A stretch of DNA of 38,243 nucleotides, from the IMG/VR virus record IMGVR_UViG_3300025889_000338, positions 1 to 38,243 of that record, one strand, 5' to 3'. Made by a program: the position numbers and the translations under genes. Source of the stretch: a virus. This document shows positions 1-7,691 of the stretch, one piece after another (position 1 is the stretch's first letter; every line of letters starts with the position of its first letter). The notes under the pieces are model-generated. The model was not told the origin of the DNA. It worked only from the letters and a program-made list of their open reading frames with translations, and searched no databases.

Positions 1-63
1 AATATTAAAGGATATCTGTCTCTCCCCTCCGTTTCACTATAGTATATATACTTTTTAAGTTTT

Positions 64-726
64 TCACTGTATACTCTCGTAATAGTCTCTCATCTCAATA
101 AACTTATCTATCCAAGAATCTCTATCTTCTACAAATAATTGACATTCTCCGTTCGATGTAGACATAATTATTACAAGTTTTTTAACAGGTATTTTTGTAT
201 TTTCTTCAAACATAACTGCATAAGCTGCAGCTTGTTTAAAATAACCTTGCATAGCATTCTCAGATTTTCTCTTCATGCGATTAGAAGTTTTCCAATCTAT
301 AATTGCCATTTCACCTCTATATTCAGCAATGCAGTCAACTGTACCCGCGCATCGCAGATGATCTGATAACATTTTTCCTTCTACAACTCTGATGTTGTTT
401 ACATAACTATCAATGGTATTTTTCATAGCTAAGAAATAACCTTGAGCATCTGGCATTGAATCAGGTAATTCTTCGTTCATAATATATGATTCAATTAGTG
501 CGTGAGTTCTTGTTCCTCTTCCTGCGGCTTGAGTAGATATTCTATTTGCCTCTTCATCGCCTACTCTTTCTCTCCATTGAGCTATACTTTTAAGTTTTTC
601 TGGATCAGCACCTAAAATAGTTGTTACTGATGGATATTTCTTTTCACCACCATCAGTATAATAACGAGTTCCATCTTCATTTACCTGTTTAACTTCAGGT
701 AATTCAATTAAATTTATATCAAACAA
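64..726 (-). CDS. PD-(D/E)XK (RecB/Cas4-like) nuclease
   Basis: 220-aa protein with the motif series of RecB/Cas4-type exonucleases. There is a GTRTH stretch with His75, a GTVD motif with Asp131, the core IDWKTS with Asp144 and Lys146, and a QAAAY helix (165-169) matching the QxxxY motif. Such phage enzymes are predicted metal-dependent DNA exonucleases used in host DNA breakdown or in processing phage DNA ends. The substrate cannot be told from sequence. The start lies directly after the stop of the wall hydrolase gene, so it looks like the distal gene of the operon coming from gp41. The nuclease fold is well supported; the precise role is inference. Confidence 0.8.
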   Translation of the reverse strand: MFDINLIELPEVKQVNEDGTRYYTDGGEKKYPSVTTILGADPEKLKSIAQWRERVGDEEANRISTQAAGRGTRTHALIESYIMNEELPDSMPDAQGYFLAMKNTIDSYVNNIRVVEGKMLSDHLRCAGTVDCIAEYRGEMAIIDWKTSNRMKRKSENAMQGYFKQAAAYAVMFEENTKIPVKKLVIIMSTSNGECQLFVEDRDSWIDKFIEMRDYYESIQ

Positions 727-1341
727 TTAATTCCACCTATAAAATACATGATCGCCAATACGTCCAACCATCTGCATTCCTCTATCATCAACCCAATCAG
801 GTCGTATAGTATATGCATGATAATGAGTTGCACCTTCAGTCAATCCTTTATCATTCTCTAATACTTCTCTTGCAATCATCTCAGCTTCTTGCCAAGCAAT
901 ATCATCGAAGGGTGTATCAGAACGTCCGTCACAGTACCATGAGAAGTGACATCGTCCTCTTTCTTCTCCACCTTGGTATATTACATCACAAATGTTATTT
1001 GGATAACGTGTATCGTTTACACGATTTAAAACTACATCTGACACTGCGACTTTACCAGCGTAGTTATCACCTCTTGCTTCATGATATATGTTAAGTGCCA
1101 TACATTCTAAAGTATCTGGTGTGTATAATGGTACTTCAACAGGAACATCATAAAATGGTACTTCTACTATTTCATCTGTTTCTGTATCGTGTACCATAAT
1201 AAGTGATTCTGTAGGTAATGGTTCAGGTACAAGTGTATCACCCCTTGCACTATTTAATTTTGCGTCTATTATCATTAAAAAGTAAATAAACACAAGTGTA
1301 ATCATTCCTGATAGGAATATAAAAATATCGTTTTTATTCAT
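727..1341 (-). CDS. SleB-like cell wall hydrolase with N-terminal membrane anchor
   Basis: 204 aa. Residues 6-25 form a hydrophobic segment (signal anchor), followed by a Pro/Glu-rich linker (about 35-75) and a C-terminal domain with the Hydrolase_2/SleB signature: ALNIYHEARG with the presumed catalytic Glu88, then VVLNRV and CHFSWYCDG. Enzymes of this family cleave peptidoglycan glycan strands. An N-terminal anchor would put the domain in the periplasm, so this is a good candidate for the lysis enzyme (signal-anchored endolysin type). It overlaps the upstream oxygenase gene by 8 nt. A late-promoter box three genes upstream (2339-2346) fits lysis timing. A structural lysin is the alternative. 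Confidence 0.8.
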   Translation of the reverse strand: MNKNDIFIFLSGMITLVFIYFLMIIDAKLNSARGDTLVPEPLPTESLIMVHDTETDEIVEVPFYDVPVEVPLYTPDTLECMALNIYHEARGDNYAGKVAVSDVVLNRVNDTRYPNNICDVIYQGGEERGRCHFSWYCDGRSDTPFDDIAWQEAEMIAREVLENDKGLTEGATHYHAYTIRPDWVDDRGMQMVGRIGDHVFYRWN

Positions 1342-2014
1342 CTGATTCTATCTCCTCTATAAGTTGATCTCTTAAAAGAATCGCAGTCTTATTATGTGCA
1401 GATTCCATACCACCATTATCAAACTTATAAGCGAGCGTGATTCGCTCTGACCATGTATATGCTGAATGCCAGCAATGGTATTTAATTTCGTCCTTTCTAC
1501 CGAAATAGAAGTGACGTGCTTGCCAGCCAGGTTTATCTTCGATTGTAATCATTTCATCATTTTCTTTATCATAGTATCGAAAATAACCATCGCCAGTTCG
1601 TGACCAAGTAAACAATACTTGATAACAACATGCATCCCAATTAGTGTGCCATCCTACAAAACCTCCAGGAGGATAATAATTTGTAAGAGCTGCATGTTGT
1701 GCACCTATATCTATGCAAAATTCTGTTCTTGCTTTATCCCTATAATCAGTCCATATATCTGGATCTATTCTTACCATGTGTGCTATAGGTTGAGCCATGT
1801 GCTCTTCAGGATATCCTGGATGGGCATCTTGATTTCTTAACATGTGATCTAAATACGTTCTACCACAATAGAAATCTTCTACGTTGCATTTATTCCAGTT
1901 AGCACTAGATACACGATATTTTTTATCGTTATAATTAGGCTTATTAAGGAAATCGTCTTTTAGATCTTCAAGTTTCTGTAAGAACTTCTGATTGTTTATC
2001 TGTATTTCGCTCAT
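1334..2014 (-). CDS. 2OG-Fe(II) oxygenase-like protein, HxN variant
   Basis: 226 aa from the ATG at 2014. In-frame alternatives are an ATG at 2044 and a GTG at 2050; no strong ribosome site decides between them, and the 51-aa gene upstream reads through this area in another frame. The core resembles the double-stranded beta helix of 2-oxoglutarate/Fe(II) oxygenases: GGFVGWHTNWD supplies the first His (His123), a distal YHCWH supplies His180 or His183, and SERITLAYKF supplies Arg191. The usual HxD carboxylate is Asn (H123-T-N125), so Fe(II) binding may differ or activity may be lost. Its substrate is unknown. Confidence 0.6.
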   Translation of the reverse strand: MSEIQINNQKFLQKLEDLKDDFLNKPNYNDKKYRVSSANWNKCNVEDFYCGRTYLDHMLRNQDAHPGYPEEHMAQPIAHMVRIDPDIWTDYRDKARTEFCIDIGAQHAALTNYYPPGGFVGWHTNWDACCYQVLFTWSRTGDGYFRYYDKENDEMITIEDKPGWQARHFYFGRKDEIKYHCWHSAYTWSERITLAYKFDNGGMESAHNKTAILLRDQLIEEIESDE

Positions 2015-2123
2015 TTTTCGTACACTGTATTGCGACTGTGCCATCGTCACGTATCACTTTTGTGCATGTATATCCATCACCAAATGCTTCTTCTAATTCT
2101 TTAAAAGTCTGTTCCGTCGTCAT
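1968..2123 (-). CDS. 51-aa protein of unknown function
   Basis: Small ORF starting at ATG 2123, inside the end of the membrane-protein gene (22-nt overlap), and ending TGA at 1968, 47 nt inside the downstream oxygenase gene. It encodes 51 residues beginning MTTEQTFKELEEAFGDGY, mostly charged, with two Cys and no membrane segment. A purine-rich GAGAG tract precedes the start. Without it a 50-86-nt gap would remain in a genome that is otherwise packed, which supports it as a real gene. I recognise no family. Confidence 0.5.
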   Translation of the reverse strand: MTTEQTFKELEEAFGDGYTCTKVIRDDGTVAIQCTKNERNTDKQSEVLTET

Positions 2124-2334
2124 CTCTCTCAACTCTTATTTTTTTATCTAAAACTGCTGAAATAATATAGACATCTCTGCCTTCGACTTCACAAGATATT
2201 CCCATCTCATGTAAGGCTTTTAGAAATTTATGTGTCATACCAACTGATCCTGACCAGTCACCTTTTTTCCAACCCCACCAGTATGCACCAATCATACAAA
2301 GTAGAGTAAATAATGTATAATCTAAGGGAGTCAT
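2101..2334 (-). CDS. Small single-span membrane protein
   Basis: 77 aa. Residues 6-21 (LFTLLCMIGAYWWGW region) form one hydrophobic span near the N-terminus. It is followed by a soluble, mixed-charge domain ending in an acidic tail (ERDDDGTDF). No family recognised. It sits immediately after gp41 (7-nt gap), and a perfect late box TATAAATA lies at 2339-2346. Only 4 nt separate the box from this ATG, so either translation starts further in or the promoter mainly serves the genes downstream. Being upstream of the wall hydrolase, a holin-like role is conceivable but not shown. Confidence 0.6.
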   Translation of the reverse strand: MTPLDYTLFTLLCMIGAYWWGWKKGDWSGSVGMTHKFLKALHEMGISCEVEGRDVYIISAVLDKKIRVERDDDGTDF

Positions 2335-2338
2335 GCTA

Positions 2339-2346
2339 TATTTATA
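2339..2346 (-). promoter_or_regulatory. Late promoter box TATAAATA before the lysis-side genes
   Basis: Perfect match to the T4-type late -10 box on the minus strand, overlapping the last codons of gp41. It would drive the small membrane protein, the 51-aa protein, the oxygenase, the wall hydrolase and the nuclease. The predicted transcript would begin at about the first ATG downstream. Confidence 0.5.
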
Positions 2347-3739
2347 CCACTAATGATTTTAATTTATCTGATCTCTGGCGTTCTGCATATTTACTATTAT
2401 CAAATACAGGTCCAGTATCTTCAGGCTGATCGTTAACAAGATTTTTTTCTGCGTCAACGATATTCTTTAGTTTCATTCTAGATCGATCTACACCTACAAC
2501 AAATCTTTTGTATTGTGTTGGATCATTATATCTATTCTTTAATTGTTTTACTAGTATCTGATTAGATCTATCTAACTCTTCATTGGATACGATAGCAAAC
2601 ATTAAATCTGCTGTAGCAGGCAGACCGAAAGATTCTGAAGTATCCTCAAGACCTGGATCAGAGCTACTGTAACCTGTTCTTGTTGTTTGAGTAGCAGACA
2701 TAATAGGTACATTAAATTCAACTGCTAATCCTCTCATTTCTTCTGCAATTGCTTTGATATAAGAATACGTGTTGATTGCACCTCCGATAGATTTCATTCT
2801 TGATGAAGCACAAATATTAAGGTAATCGACGAATATAACTTCAGGTATAAAGTTTTTCTTTAGTTTAAGTTCATTGAGTAATGCTCTGAAGTGAGATACA
2901 TTTGCTGAACCTGTTGGATATTCTTTGATGATAAGTTTACCATTGGTTCTTTGACCTATGTTTTGTACTCTATTGGTATAGTCATCTTTTGCAAGATTTT
3001 CAATTTGACTGATAGGTATATCAAGTAAGTTAGCATCTATTCTTTCAGCGATACGTTCCTCTGCCATTTCCATGGTAATATAAAGAACATTTCGACCTTG
3101 TGTTAGGACGTTGGCAGCGCAGTGGCACATAAATAACGATTTACCTACGCCAGTCCCTGCTAGAACGATATTGAGGGTCTTATTCGGTAGCCCTCCCTTT
3201 GTGATCAGATTGAAATATTCCAAATCAAATGGAATCCGATCCTCTTGCTCATGATAAAAATCATATCGTTCATCTACATTTTCTAAGTAGTCGTGACCAA
3301 CATTGGTATCAAACGACACTGCCAACGCTTTAGTTAATAAATCAGGTAAAGCATTTTTCGTTAGCTTTTGATGCTTACCATCAATAATCGTAATTGATTC
3401 CATGATCGCGTTATGAATAGCACGATCTTGACACCATTTCTCAGTTTGATCGATTAACCAAGCTTGATCTGTTTTGTCTGATTCAAAAATGAGTGGTAGT
3501 ATTTCAATTGCATGTTTATAGTGCTCTTCACTAAATGCAGTAGATTCATCTATTTCTATTTTAAACGTTTCAAGATTAGGGAGTTTATTGTACTTAGCAA
3601 CAAATTTGCCAGCTTCTTTGAACAATTGTCGATATACACCTTCAAAATAATCAGGTTTGATAAAAGGTAATACTTTGCGCATATACTTTTCATCTGTAAG
3701 CATATTCTTTAAAATTGTTTGTTCAAGATTTATATTCAT
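2342..3739 (-). CDS. 41: Replicative DNA helicase gp41 (DnaB-like)
   Basis: 465 aa, the usual size for T4 gp41. The N-terminal helical domain (about 1-170) is followed by a RecA-like ATPase core with Walker A GTGVGKS (195-201), an ITMEMAEERIAER segment after strand 2, and Walker B VIFVDYLN (301-308). It forms the hexameric 5'-3' helicase that unwinds the fork and partners with a primase. It is the first gene after a TGTACA-type promoter (3748-3776). AGGAG lies just upstream of the ATG but also just downstream of the -10, so the promoter-derived mRNA may be almost leaderless. Identification is secure. Confidence 0.95.
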   Translation of the reverse strand: MNINLEQTILKNMLTDEKYMRKVLPFIKPDYFEGVYRQLFKEAGKFVAKYNKLPNLETFKIEIDESTAFSEEHYKHAIEILPLIFESDKTDQAWLIDQTEKWCQDRAIHNAIMESITIIDGKHQKLTKNALPDLLTKALAVSFDTNVGHDYLENVDERYDFYHEQEDRIPFDLEYFNLITKGGLPNKTLNIVLAGTGVGKSLFMCHCAANVLTQGRNVLYITMEMAEERIAERIDANLLDIPISQIENLAKDDYTNRVQNIGQRTNGKLIIKEYPTGSANVSHFRALLNELKLKKNFIPEVIFVDYLNICASSRMKSIGGAINTYSYIKAIAEEMRGLAVEFNVPIMSATQTTRTGYSSSDPGLEDTSESFGLPATADLMFAIVSNEELDRSNQILVKQLKNRYNDPTQYKRFVVGVDRSRMKLKNIVDAEKNLVNDQPEDTGPVFDNSKYAERQRSDKLKSLVV

Positions 3740-3747
3740 AGACTCCT

Positions 3748-3776
3748 ATTCTACCACAAGTAAATTCATATGTACA
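3748..3776 (-). promoter_or_regulatory. TGTACA-N17-TAGAAT promoter of gp41
   Basis: Minus strand: -35-like TGTACA (3776-3771), 17-bp spacer ending TTTACTTGTGG, then -10 TAGAAT (3753-3748). The TGnTAnAAT arrangement is an extended -10. Eight bases separate the -10 from the gp41 ATG. The same layout recurs at several other replication genes in this window. Confidence 0.75.
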
Positions 3777-3777
3777 A

Positions 3778-4167
3778 TTATAATTCGCCTCTTTCACGCA
3801 TTCCTTCTCGTATTTTAGTTGCACTGATATCATGTACTTTTGTACCAAGATCATGTTCTGTAAATGTATAACCTACACCACGACCATAACTAATATCAAC
3901 AATATTAGGTACAAGCATAACTTCAAAGTCCTCATCAGGAACATAACCTTCTTGTACTAAACGACTTTCAATTCTTCGTCTTACGTCGCTAAATACGAAA
4001 GGATTATCCTCTTGTCCTTTTACCATTGCACTCTTACCACCAACATCTCTTACCATGATAGCAACTTGTCCTGTTTTATCGTGGCATCTTTTAAATAGTT
4101 CTGTGTGTCCATCGTGCCATGGCTGCCATCTGCCTAGCATTTGAACTGTTGGTCTTGACCAATCCAT
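3778..4167 (-). CDS. Cytidylyltransferase-like nucleotidyltransferase
   Basis: 129 aa from the ATG at 4167, chosen over an upstream ATG at 4191 because GGAGGAG sits just before it and the start overlaps the previous stop (TAATG). It carries both signatures of the HIGH-type nucleotidyltransferase family: GRWQPWHDGH (HxGH, His18-His21) and ISATKIR (114-120). The family transfers AMP or CMP from a nucleotide triphosphate to phosphorylated small molecules (glycerol-3-P, phosphopantetheine, NMN, heptose-P and others). The phosphate acceptor cannot be told. It follows a DUF2061 protein and an APS-kinase-like protein, suggesting a kinase plus nucleotidyltransferase pathway. Confidence 0.75.
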   Translation of the reverse strand: MDWSRPTVQMLGRWQPWHDGHTELFKRCHDKTGQVAIMVRDVGGKSAMVKGQEDNPFVFSDVRRRIESRLVQEGYVPDEDFEVMLVPNIVDISYGRGVGYTFTEHDLGTKVHDISATKIREGMRERGEL

Positions 4168-4361
4168 TATAGTTCTCCTCCGAGATTCCAAAATCTCTCA
4201 TGTAAATAATAAAATACCATCTTAATCACACCATCAATACCCATGATACTGAGACTTGCAACAGTATTACCTGTTATAAAATATGCCACACAGAATGTCA
4301 CAACAGTTGCTAACACTCTCCATGTCAAAGTCTTATAAATTGATATTCTAACTGACTGCAT
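4167..4361 (-). CDS. DUF2061-like small membrane protein
   Basis: 64 aa with two hydrophobic spans (about 15-31 and 34-53). It carries the pattern KTLTWRVLAT near the N-terminus and YYLHERFW near the C-terminus, which I recognise as DUF2061. In bacteria this domain often occurs near sulfate-activation genes; its function is unknown. The start overlaps the end of the kinase gene by 14 nt, and the stop overlaps the start of the nucleotidyltransferase, so the three genes are translationally coupled. It may anchor the cassette to the membrane, but that is inference. Confidence 0.7.
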   Translation of the reverse strand: MQSVRISIYKTLTWRVLATVVTFCVAYFITGNTVASLSIMGIDGVIKMVFYYLHERFWNLGGEL

Positions 4362-4788
4362 CTATAATATGACTAATTTTTCTAGCCATCTCTTTGATTT
4401 CGTCGTCAGAATAAAATTTGTCTACTCGCCACATGTTACCTTCATAACCTACAGGTGATTCAAACATTTTATTTGTATCTTCAAATCGACCTTCTTTAAT
4501 AGTGTCAAGATAGATAACATAATCAGCATCGAATGTTTCTCTTGTTTCTCTTGTAGGGCAAACAAAATCACATATGACTCTTCGTCCTTTGCTCTTTTCA
4601 AAGTCGGCAATGTTTCTCATTCTTTCTGCTTGTCTTATTCTTGCTTCTGGAGAGAACTCCCAATCATTTGCCATAGCTCTTACTCTATCAGCATTAAACC
4701 AAGCACATTGCCATTCAACAGCTAGTCTTTCTGCTAACCACGTTTTACCTGCACCAGGCAGACCCATTACTAATATTTTTCCTTTCAT
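4348..4788 (-). CDS. APS-kinase (CysC)-like P-loop kinase
   Basis: 146 aa. P-loop GLPGAGKT (9-16). NADRVR (32-37) lies where APS kinases have DGDNVR. WEFSPEARIRQAERM and then VICDFVCPTRETRE match the APS-kinase order GFS..R.ENIRR / AFISPYR. These resemblances place it near adenylylsulfate kinase, but the changed DGD motif and short length leave the acceptor open; it could phosphorylate a sugar or another nucleotide. It is the first gene of a tightly overlapping cassette with DUF2061 and a nucleotidyltransferase. Confidence 0.7.
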   Translation of the reverse strand: MKGKILVMGLPGAGKTWLAERLAVEWQCAWFNADRVRAMANDWEFSPEARIRQAERMRNIADFEKSKGRRVICDFVCPTRETRETFDADYVIYLDTIKEGRFEDTNKMFESPVGYEGNMWRVDKFYSDDEIKEMARKISHIIDAVS

Positions 4789-5105
4789 GCTAAACTACCT
4801 TTTTCTTTAATTACTGCTGAGCCATCTGCAACTGCTTTTTCTAATATGTCTTCTAATATAGCACCAGCAAATTGTTGTAAGAACAAATTCTCTTCAGTCA
4901 GATCGTCGTCTGGAGAATTTATTAATTTAAAATTAAATGTTAAACAATCTTTTTCTTCGTTAAATCCAACATTACCAAATCGTATAACACTTTCAGTAAA
5001 ATCACCTTCAAGTATTCTAATATCCCATGCTTGATCATTATCAGTATCTGATGCAGGTATCATTTCATAATGTACGTTTTCGCTTACTTTATCAATATTA
5101 ATCAT
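4785..5105 (-). CDS. Hypothetical 106-aa acidic protein
   Basis: Start taken at ATG 5105 (MINIDKVSEN), with GAGAAG just upstream. A TTG at 5117 is the longer alternative. The product is soluble, acidic and probably alpha/beta, with no motif I recognise. The pattern FTESVIRFGNVGF followed by CLTFNFKLINSP suggests beta strands, and the C-terminal half is helical (EENLFLQQFAGAILEDILEKAV). It overlaps the preceding oxygenase by 8 nt and the kinase by 4 nt, so it is cotranslated with both. No function can be assigned. Confidence 0.65.
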   Translation of the reverse strand: MINIDKVSENVHYEMIPASDTDNDQAWDIRILEGDFTESVIRFGNVGFNEEKDCLTFNFKLINSPDDDLTEENLFLQQFAGAILEDILEKAVADGSAVIKEKGSLA

Positions 5106-5820
5106 CTTTCTTCTCAAAATATTTTTCTAAAACACCTTCTCCTGGAGAAGATTTGATTCCATGAGGCCAAGATTCTCCCCAACTCCAAAACTCATTAGGT
5201 CTCAAGCAAAAGTTGATCGTTACTCTTTCGTTTATTCCGTCAGCCTTATAATTATGCCAAGTATTTTCTAAATCTCTGACAAAACAATGCAATCTATTTT
5301 GTTTCCAAGGCACAGTTACATAATCTTCAGAGTAACGATCACTCGTCATTGTAGTTCCTTCATTTTGTTCTGATACGTATAGTGTACTTGAAAATAATTT
5401 CCATACACCATCAGTATGACTCCTTCTATAATCGAAGTTTTTGTCGAAGTAACTTAAAGTCATAGTAAACATTGGTTGATATTCAGCAATGTCTTTATAA
5501 CCTAATTTAACTCTAAAATCTAGAATGTCTCGATAGTATTTTTTAGCCATACGTTCACCGAACTCCATTGGCCATTTTGGTGATTCATTATCTAGCCACT
5601 CTGGATATCTTGCTGTCTCATCGACTATTCTAAGCTTTATAAATTTTCCAGTATAATCAAAGAACCAATTATATTTTACACATGTTCTCGATGCAATTGT
5701 AATTTTAGATTGATGCACTTTTGCATATTCAACGATTTGATCAAAATCTTCTTGATCTAACCAATCATCAATGATGAGATGATTCCATGGTTTATCGAAT
5801 TGCTGAATGTTCTTACTCAT
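5098..5820 (-). CDS. 2OG-Fe(II) oxygenase
   Basis: 240 aa with the intact facial triad of 2-oxoglutarate/Fe(II) oxygenases: SHTDG with His135 and Asp137, distal TWHNY with His189, and the 2OG-binding Arg199 in INERVTINFCL. It most likely hydroxylates a protein, sugar or small molecule; the substrate is unknown. Such genes are common in T4-like marine phages. It overlaps uvsX by 8 nt (ends at 5820, uvsX ends at 5813), so it belongs to the recombination operon by position only. Confidence 0.8.
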   Translation of the reverse strand: MSKNIQQFDKPWNHLIIDDWLDQEDFDQIVEYAKVHQSKITIASRTCVKYNWFFDYTGKFIKLRIVDETARYPEWLDNESPKWPMEFGERMAKKYYRDILDFRVKLGYKDIAEYQPMFTMTLSYFDKNFDYRRSHTDGVWKLFSSTLYVSEQNEGTTMTSDRYSEDYVTVPWKQNRLHCFVRDLENTWHNYKADGINERVTINFCLRPNEFWSWGESWPHGIKSSPGEGVLEKYFEKKDD

Positions 5821-6856
5821 CTTCTTCGATATCGATTTCTATACTACTTCCATTGATTGAATAAGCTTGTTTTACTTGCTCTTTAAAGTTAGTTTCATCT
5901 AAGATTGGATTCCAAAACTCTATTGAGTTTGTTTCTGCTTCTCTGAATTTTTTGTCTTCAGATTCACCAGTTTGCGGATTGGTACGTACATACCATCCAG
6001 CACTAGGTTTATTAACAAACCCAAGGGCAAGACCAATATCAAGAAGACCAGACCAACGGCTGATACCACCTTCCCAAGAAACTGAGACAGGAATCTTTGA
6101 CTTTTCTTTAACATAACGTGATTTCTCCACATTTATTATGAAGTCATAACCAGTGACTTCTGTTCCTTTCTTATTCTGTCTTCGACCTACAATCCAAATA
6201 TTATCAGCAGAATAATAGATACCTGTACCACCACTTACAACGTCTTTTGGAAATAGACCGATTTCTTTGTAGGTGTGATTCACTGCAAGTAGTGGTACAT
6301 TTTTCATTTGTAGATATGGTGTTACCATTCTAAATAAACCTTTTAGTGCTTTTGCTCTTGACATATCAGCAACTGATTTTTCATTCAATGCATCTTCTAA
6401 TTCTTTCTTCGATGCTAAGTTACCAACAGAATCAATTACAACAATAACTTTATCACCTTTATCTAACTCTTCTAATTGATGAACTAAGTCAAACTTTAGC
6501 TCTTCAACATTAGTAACAGGTGTGTGTAATACTCTGCTAGTATCAATACCAAAAGTTTCAAAGTAAGATTGTGGGGAACCAAACTCTGAATCATAAAACA
6601 ATAATACTGCATCATCATGTTGCTTCAAATATGCAGAAGCCATAAGCAGCGCAAAACTTGTTTTAAAGTGTTTACTTGGACCAGCAAGCACTGTTAATCC
6701 TGCAGTAAGTCCTTTATCCATATCACCAGATAAAGCAACGTTTACCATAGGAACATCAGTTCGAGTAAATTCTTTTTCAGTAAAAAACTCTGATTCTGAT
6801 AATACGTTTGTGAATTTAACTTTACTATTCTTTTTCAGTTTGTCCATAATTGACAT
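5813..6856 (-). CDS. uvsX: UvsX RecA-like recombinase
   Basis: 347 aa from the ATG at 6856, preceded by GAGAGGTGG at good spacing; an ATG at 6877 in the same frame lacks this. Walker A GPSKHFKTS (59-67) has the unusual form typical of T4 UvsX, and Walker B KVIVVIDSVGN ends at about 145. The C-terminus is strongly acidic (EIDIEEDE), as in UvsX. It forms the strand-exchange filament for recombination-dependent replication, loaded by UvsY, which is also in this window. The start lies 32 nt inside the upstream dehydrogenase gene. Confidence 0.95.
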   Translation of the reverse strand: MSIMDKLKKNSKVKFTNVLSESEFFTEKEFTRTDVPMVNVALSGDMDKGLTAGLTVLAGPSKHFKTSFALLMASAYLKQHDDAVLLFYDSEFGSPQSYFETFGIDTSRVLHTPVTNVEELKFDLVHQLEELDKGDKVIVVIDSVGNLASKKELEDALNEKSVADMSRAKALKGLFRMVTPYLQMKNVPLLAVNHTYKEIGLFPKDVVSGGTGIYYSADNIWIVGRRQNKKGTEVTGYDFIINVEKSRYVKEKSKIPVSVSWEGGISRWSGLLDIGLALGFVNKPSAGWYVRTNPQTGESEDKKFREAETNSIEFWNPILDETNFKEQVKQAYSINGSSIEIDIEEDE

Positions 6857-7691
6857 TTTGGGCCACCTCTCTTTCATCTTTGTCGTAATCTTTACGATAA
6901 TTGTTATTAATACGGTCTACTTCTTTTAGGAGCGACATATTTCCTTCAGCAAAATGCATAAATGCTTTTACATCTTTTGGGAAACATGCACCTCCATATC
7001 CTCGTTTTTTGTCATAACCAGGAACTTTCATATGAGTGTTTCCAACTCTTTCATCTGCAGCAATTGCTCTTGTAATGATATTAAAGTTAGAACCTGTCAT
7101 TTGACATGTATCATATAATTGATTGAAAAATGTAACTTTAGTTGCTAAGTAGCAATTTAAAGCATATTTAACAAAGCTTGCTTCTAATAAACCCATGTGA
7201 TGAAATTCACATCGATTTACATTAGAATATGTTCTGAACATCTCTTGTACAGACGCAGTAGATTCTCTATGACCACCTAAAATTTGATATTTAGGATTAA
7301 TAAATTGCTCTTCTGCATTTTTTTCTGTAAGAAACTCTGGATTGTACACAAGCTTTTTCATTTTAGTTTGTGTTCCAGCTTTTTTAACTAATCTTTCAAC
7401 AACTTCTGGTGTAATCGTTGATTTAATCACAATACCACCATCAACATGATTTAATAATTTAAATACTGAATCATAAACTGAAGTTGCATCAATGGTTCCA
7501 TCATTCATCATTGGAGTAGGAACACATATAAAACTTAAGTTAGGTTTCCATTCTACGAGATCATCTATATTTGTATCATATTTAGGATCAACGTAAAACT
7601 TTTCAACATTACGTACTTCAAAGCCATAATCAACTGCTCTACCTACAAAGCCATGACCTACTATACCAATTCTTAATTTATTTTTATCCAT
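6825..7691 (-). CDS. UDP-glucose/GDP-mannose dehydrogenase-like protein
   Basis: 288 aa. N-terminal Rossmann motif GHGFVG (12-17), middle-domain EASFVKYALNCYLATK with Lys175 and Asn179, and the catalytic-Cys motif YGGACFPKD (Cys236). These match nucleotide-sugar 6-dehydrogenases, which oxidise UDP-glucose or related sugars to uronates using NAD. Normal enzymes are roughly 390-450 aa; this one stops soon after the catalytic Cys and lacks most of the C-terminal UDP-binding domain. Similar short versions may be specialised phage enzymes. The gene overlaps both neighbours (uvsX and the primase-like gene), and I see no frameshift. Confidence 0.8.
   Translation of the reverse strand: MDKNKLRIGIVGHGFVGRAVDYGFEVRNVEKFYVDPKYDTNIDDLVEWKPNLSFICVPTPMMNDGTIDATSVYDSVFKLLNHVDGGIVIKSTITPEVVERLVKKAGTQTKMKKLVYNPEFLTEKNAEEQFINPKYQILGGHRESTASVQEMFRTYSNVNRCEFHHMGLLEASFVKYALNCYLATKVTFFNQLYDTCQMTGSNFNIITRAIAADERVGNTHMKVPGYDKKRGYGGACFPKDVKAFMHFAEGNMSLLKEVDRINNNYRKDYDKDEREVAQNVNYGQTEKE

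Noticed and set aside
1-63. Gene start at the left edge after GGAGGGGAG
   Set aside because: The tract resembles a ribosome site on the minus strand, but no start codon follows before the window ends. This stretch is left as leader sequence of a gene outside.
5920-6132. 70-codon minus-strand frame within uvsX, and the 77-codon frame within gp45 (16518-16751)
   Set aside because: Alternative frames of secure genes, with no independent start signal or family match.
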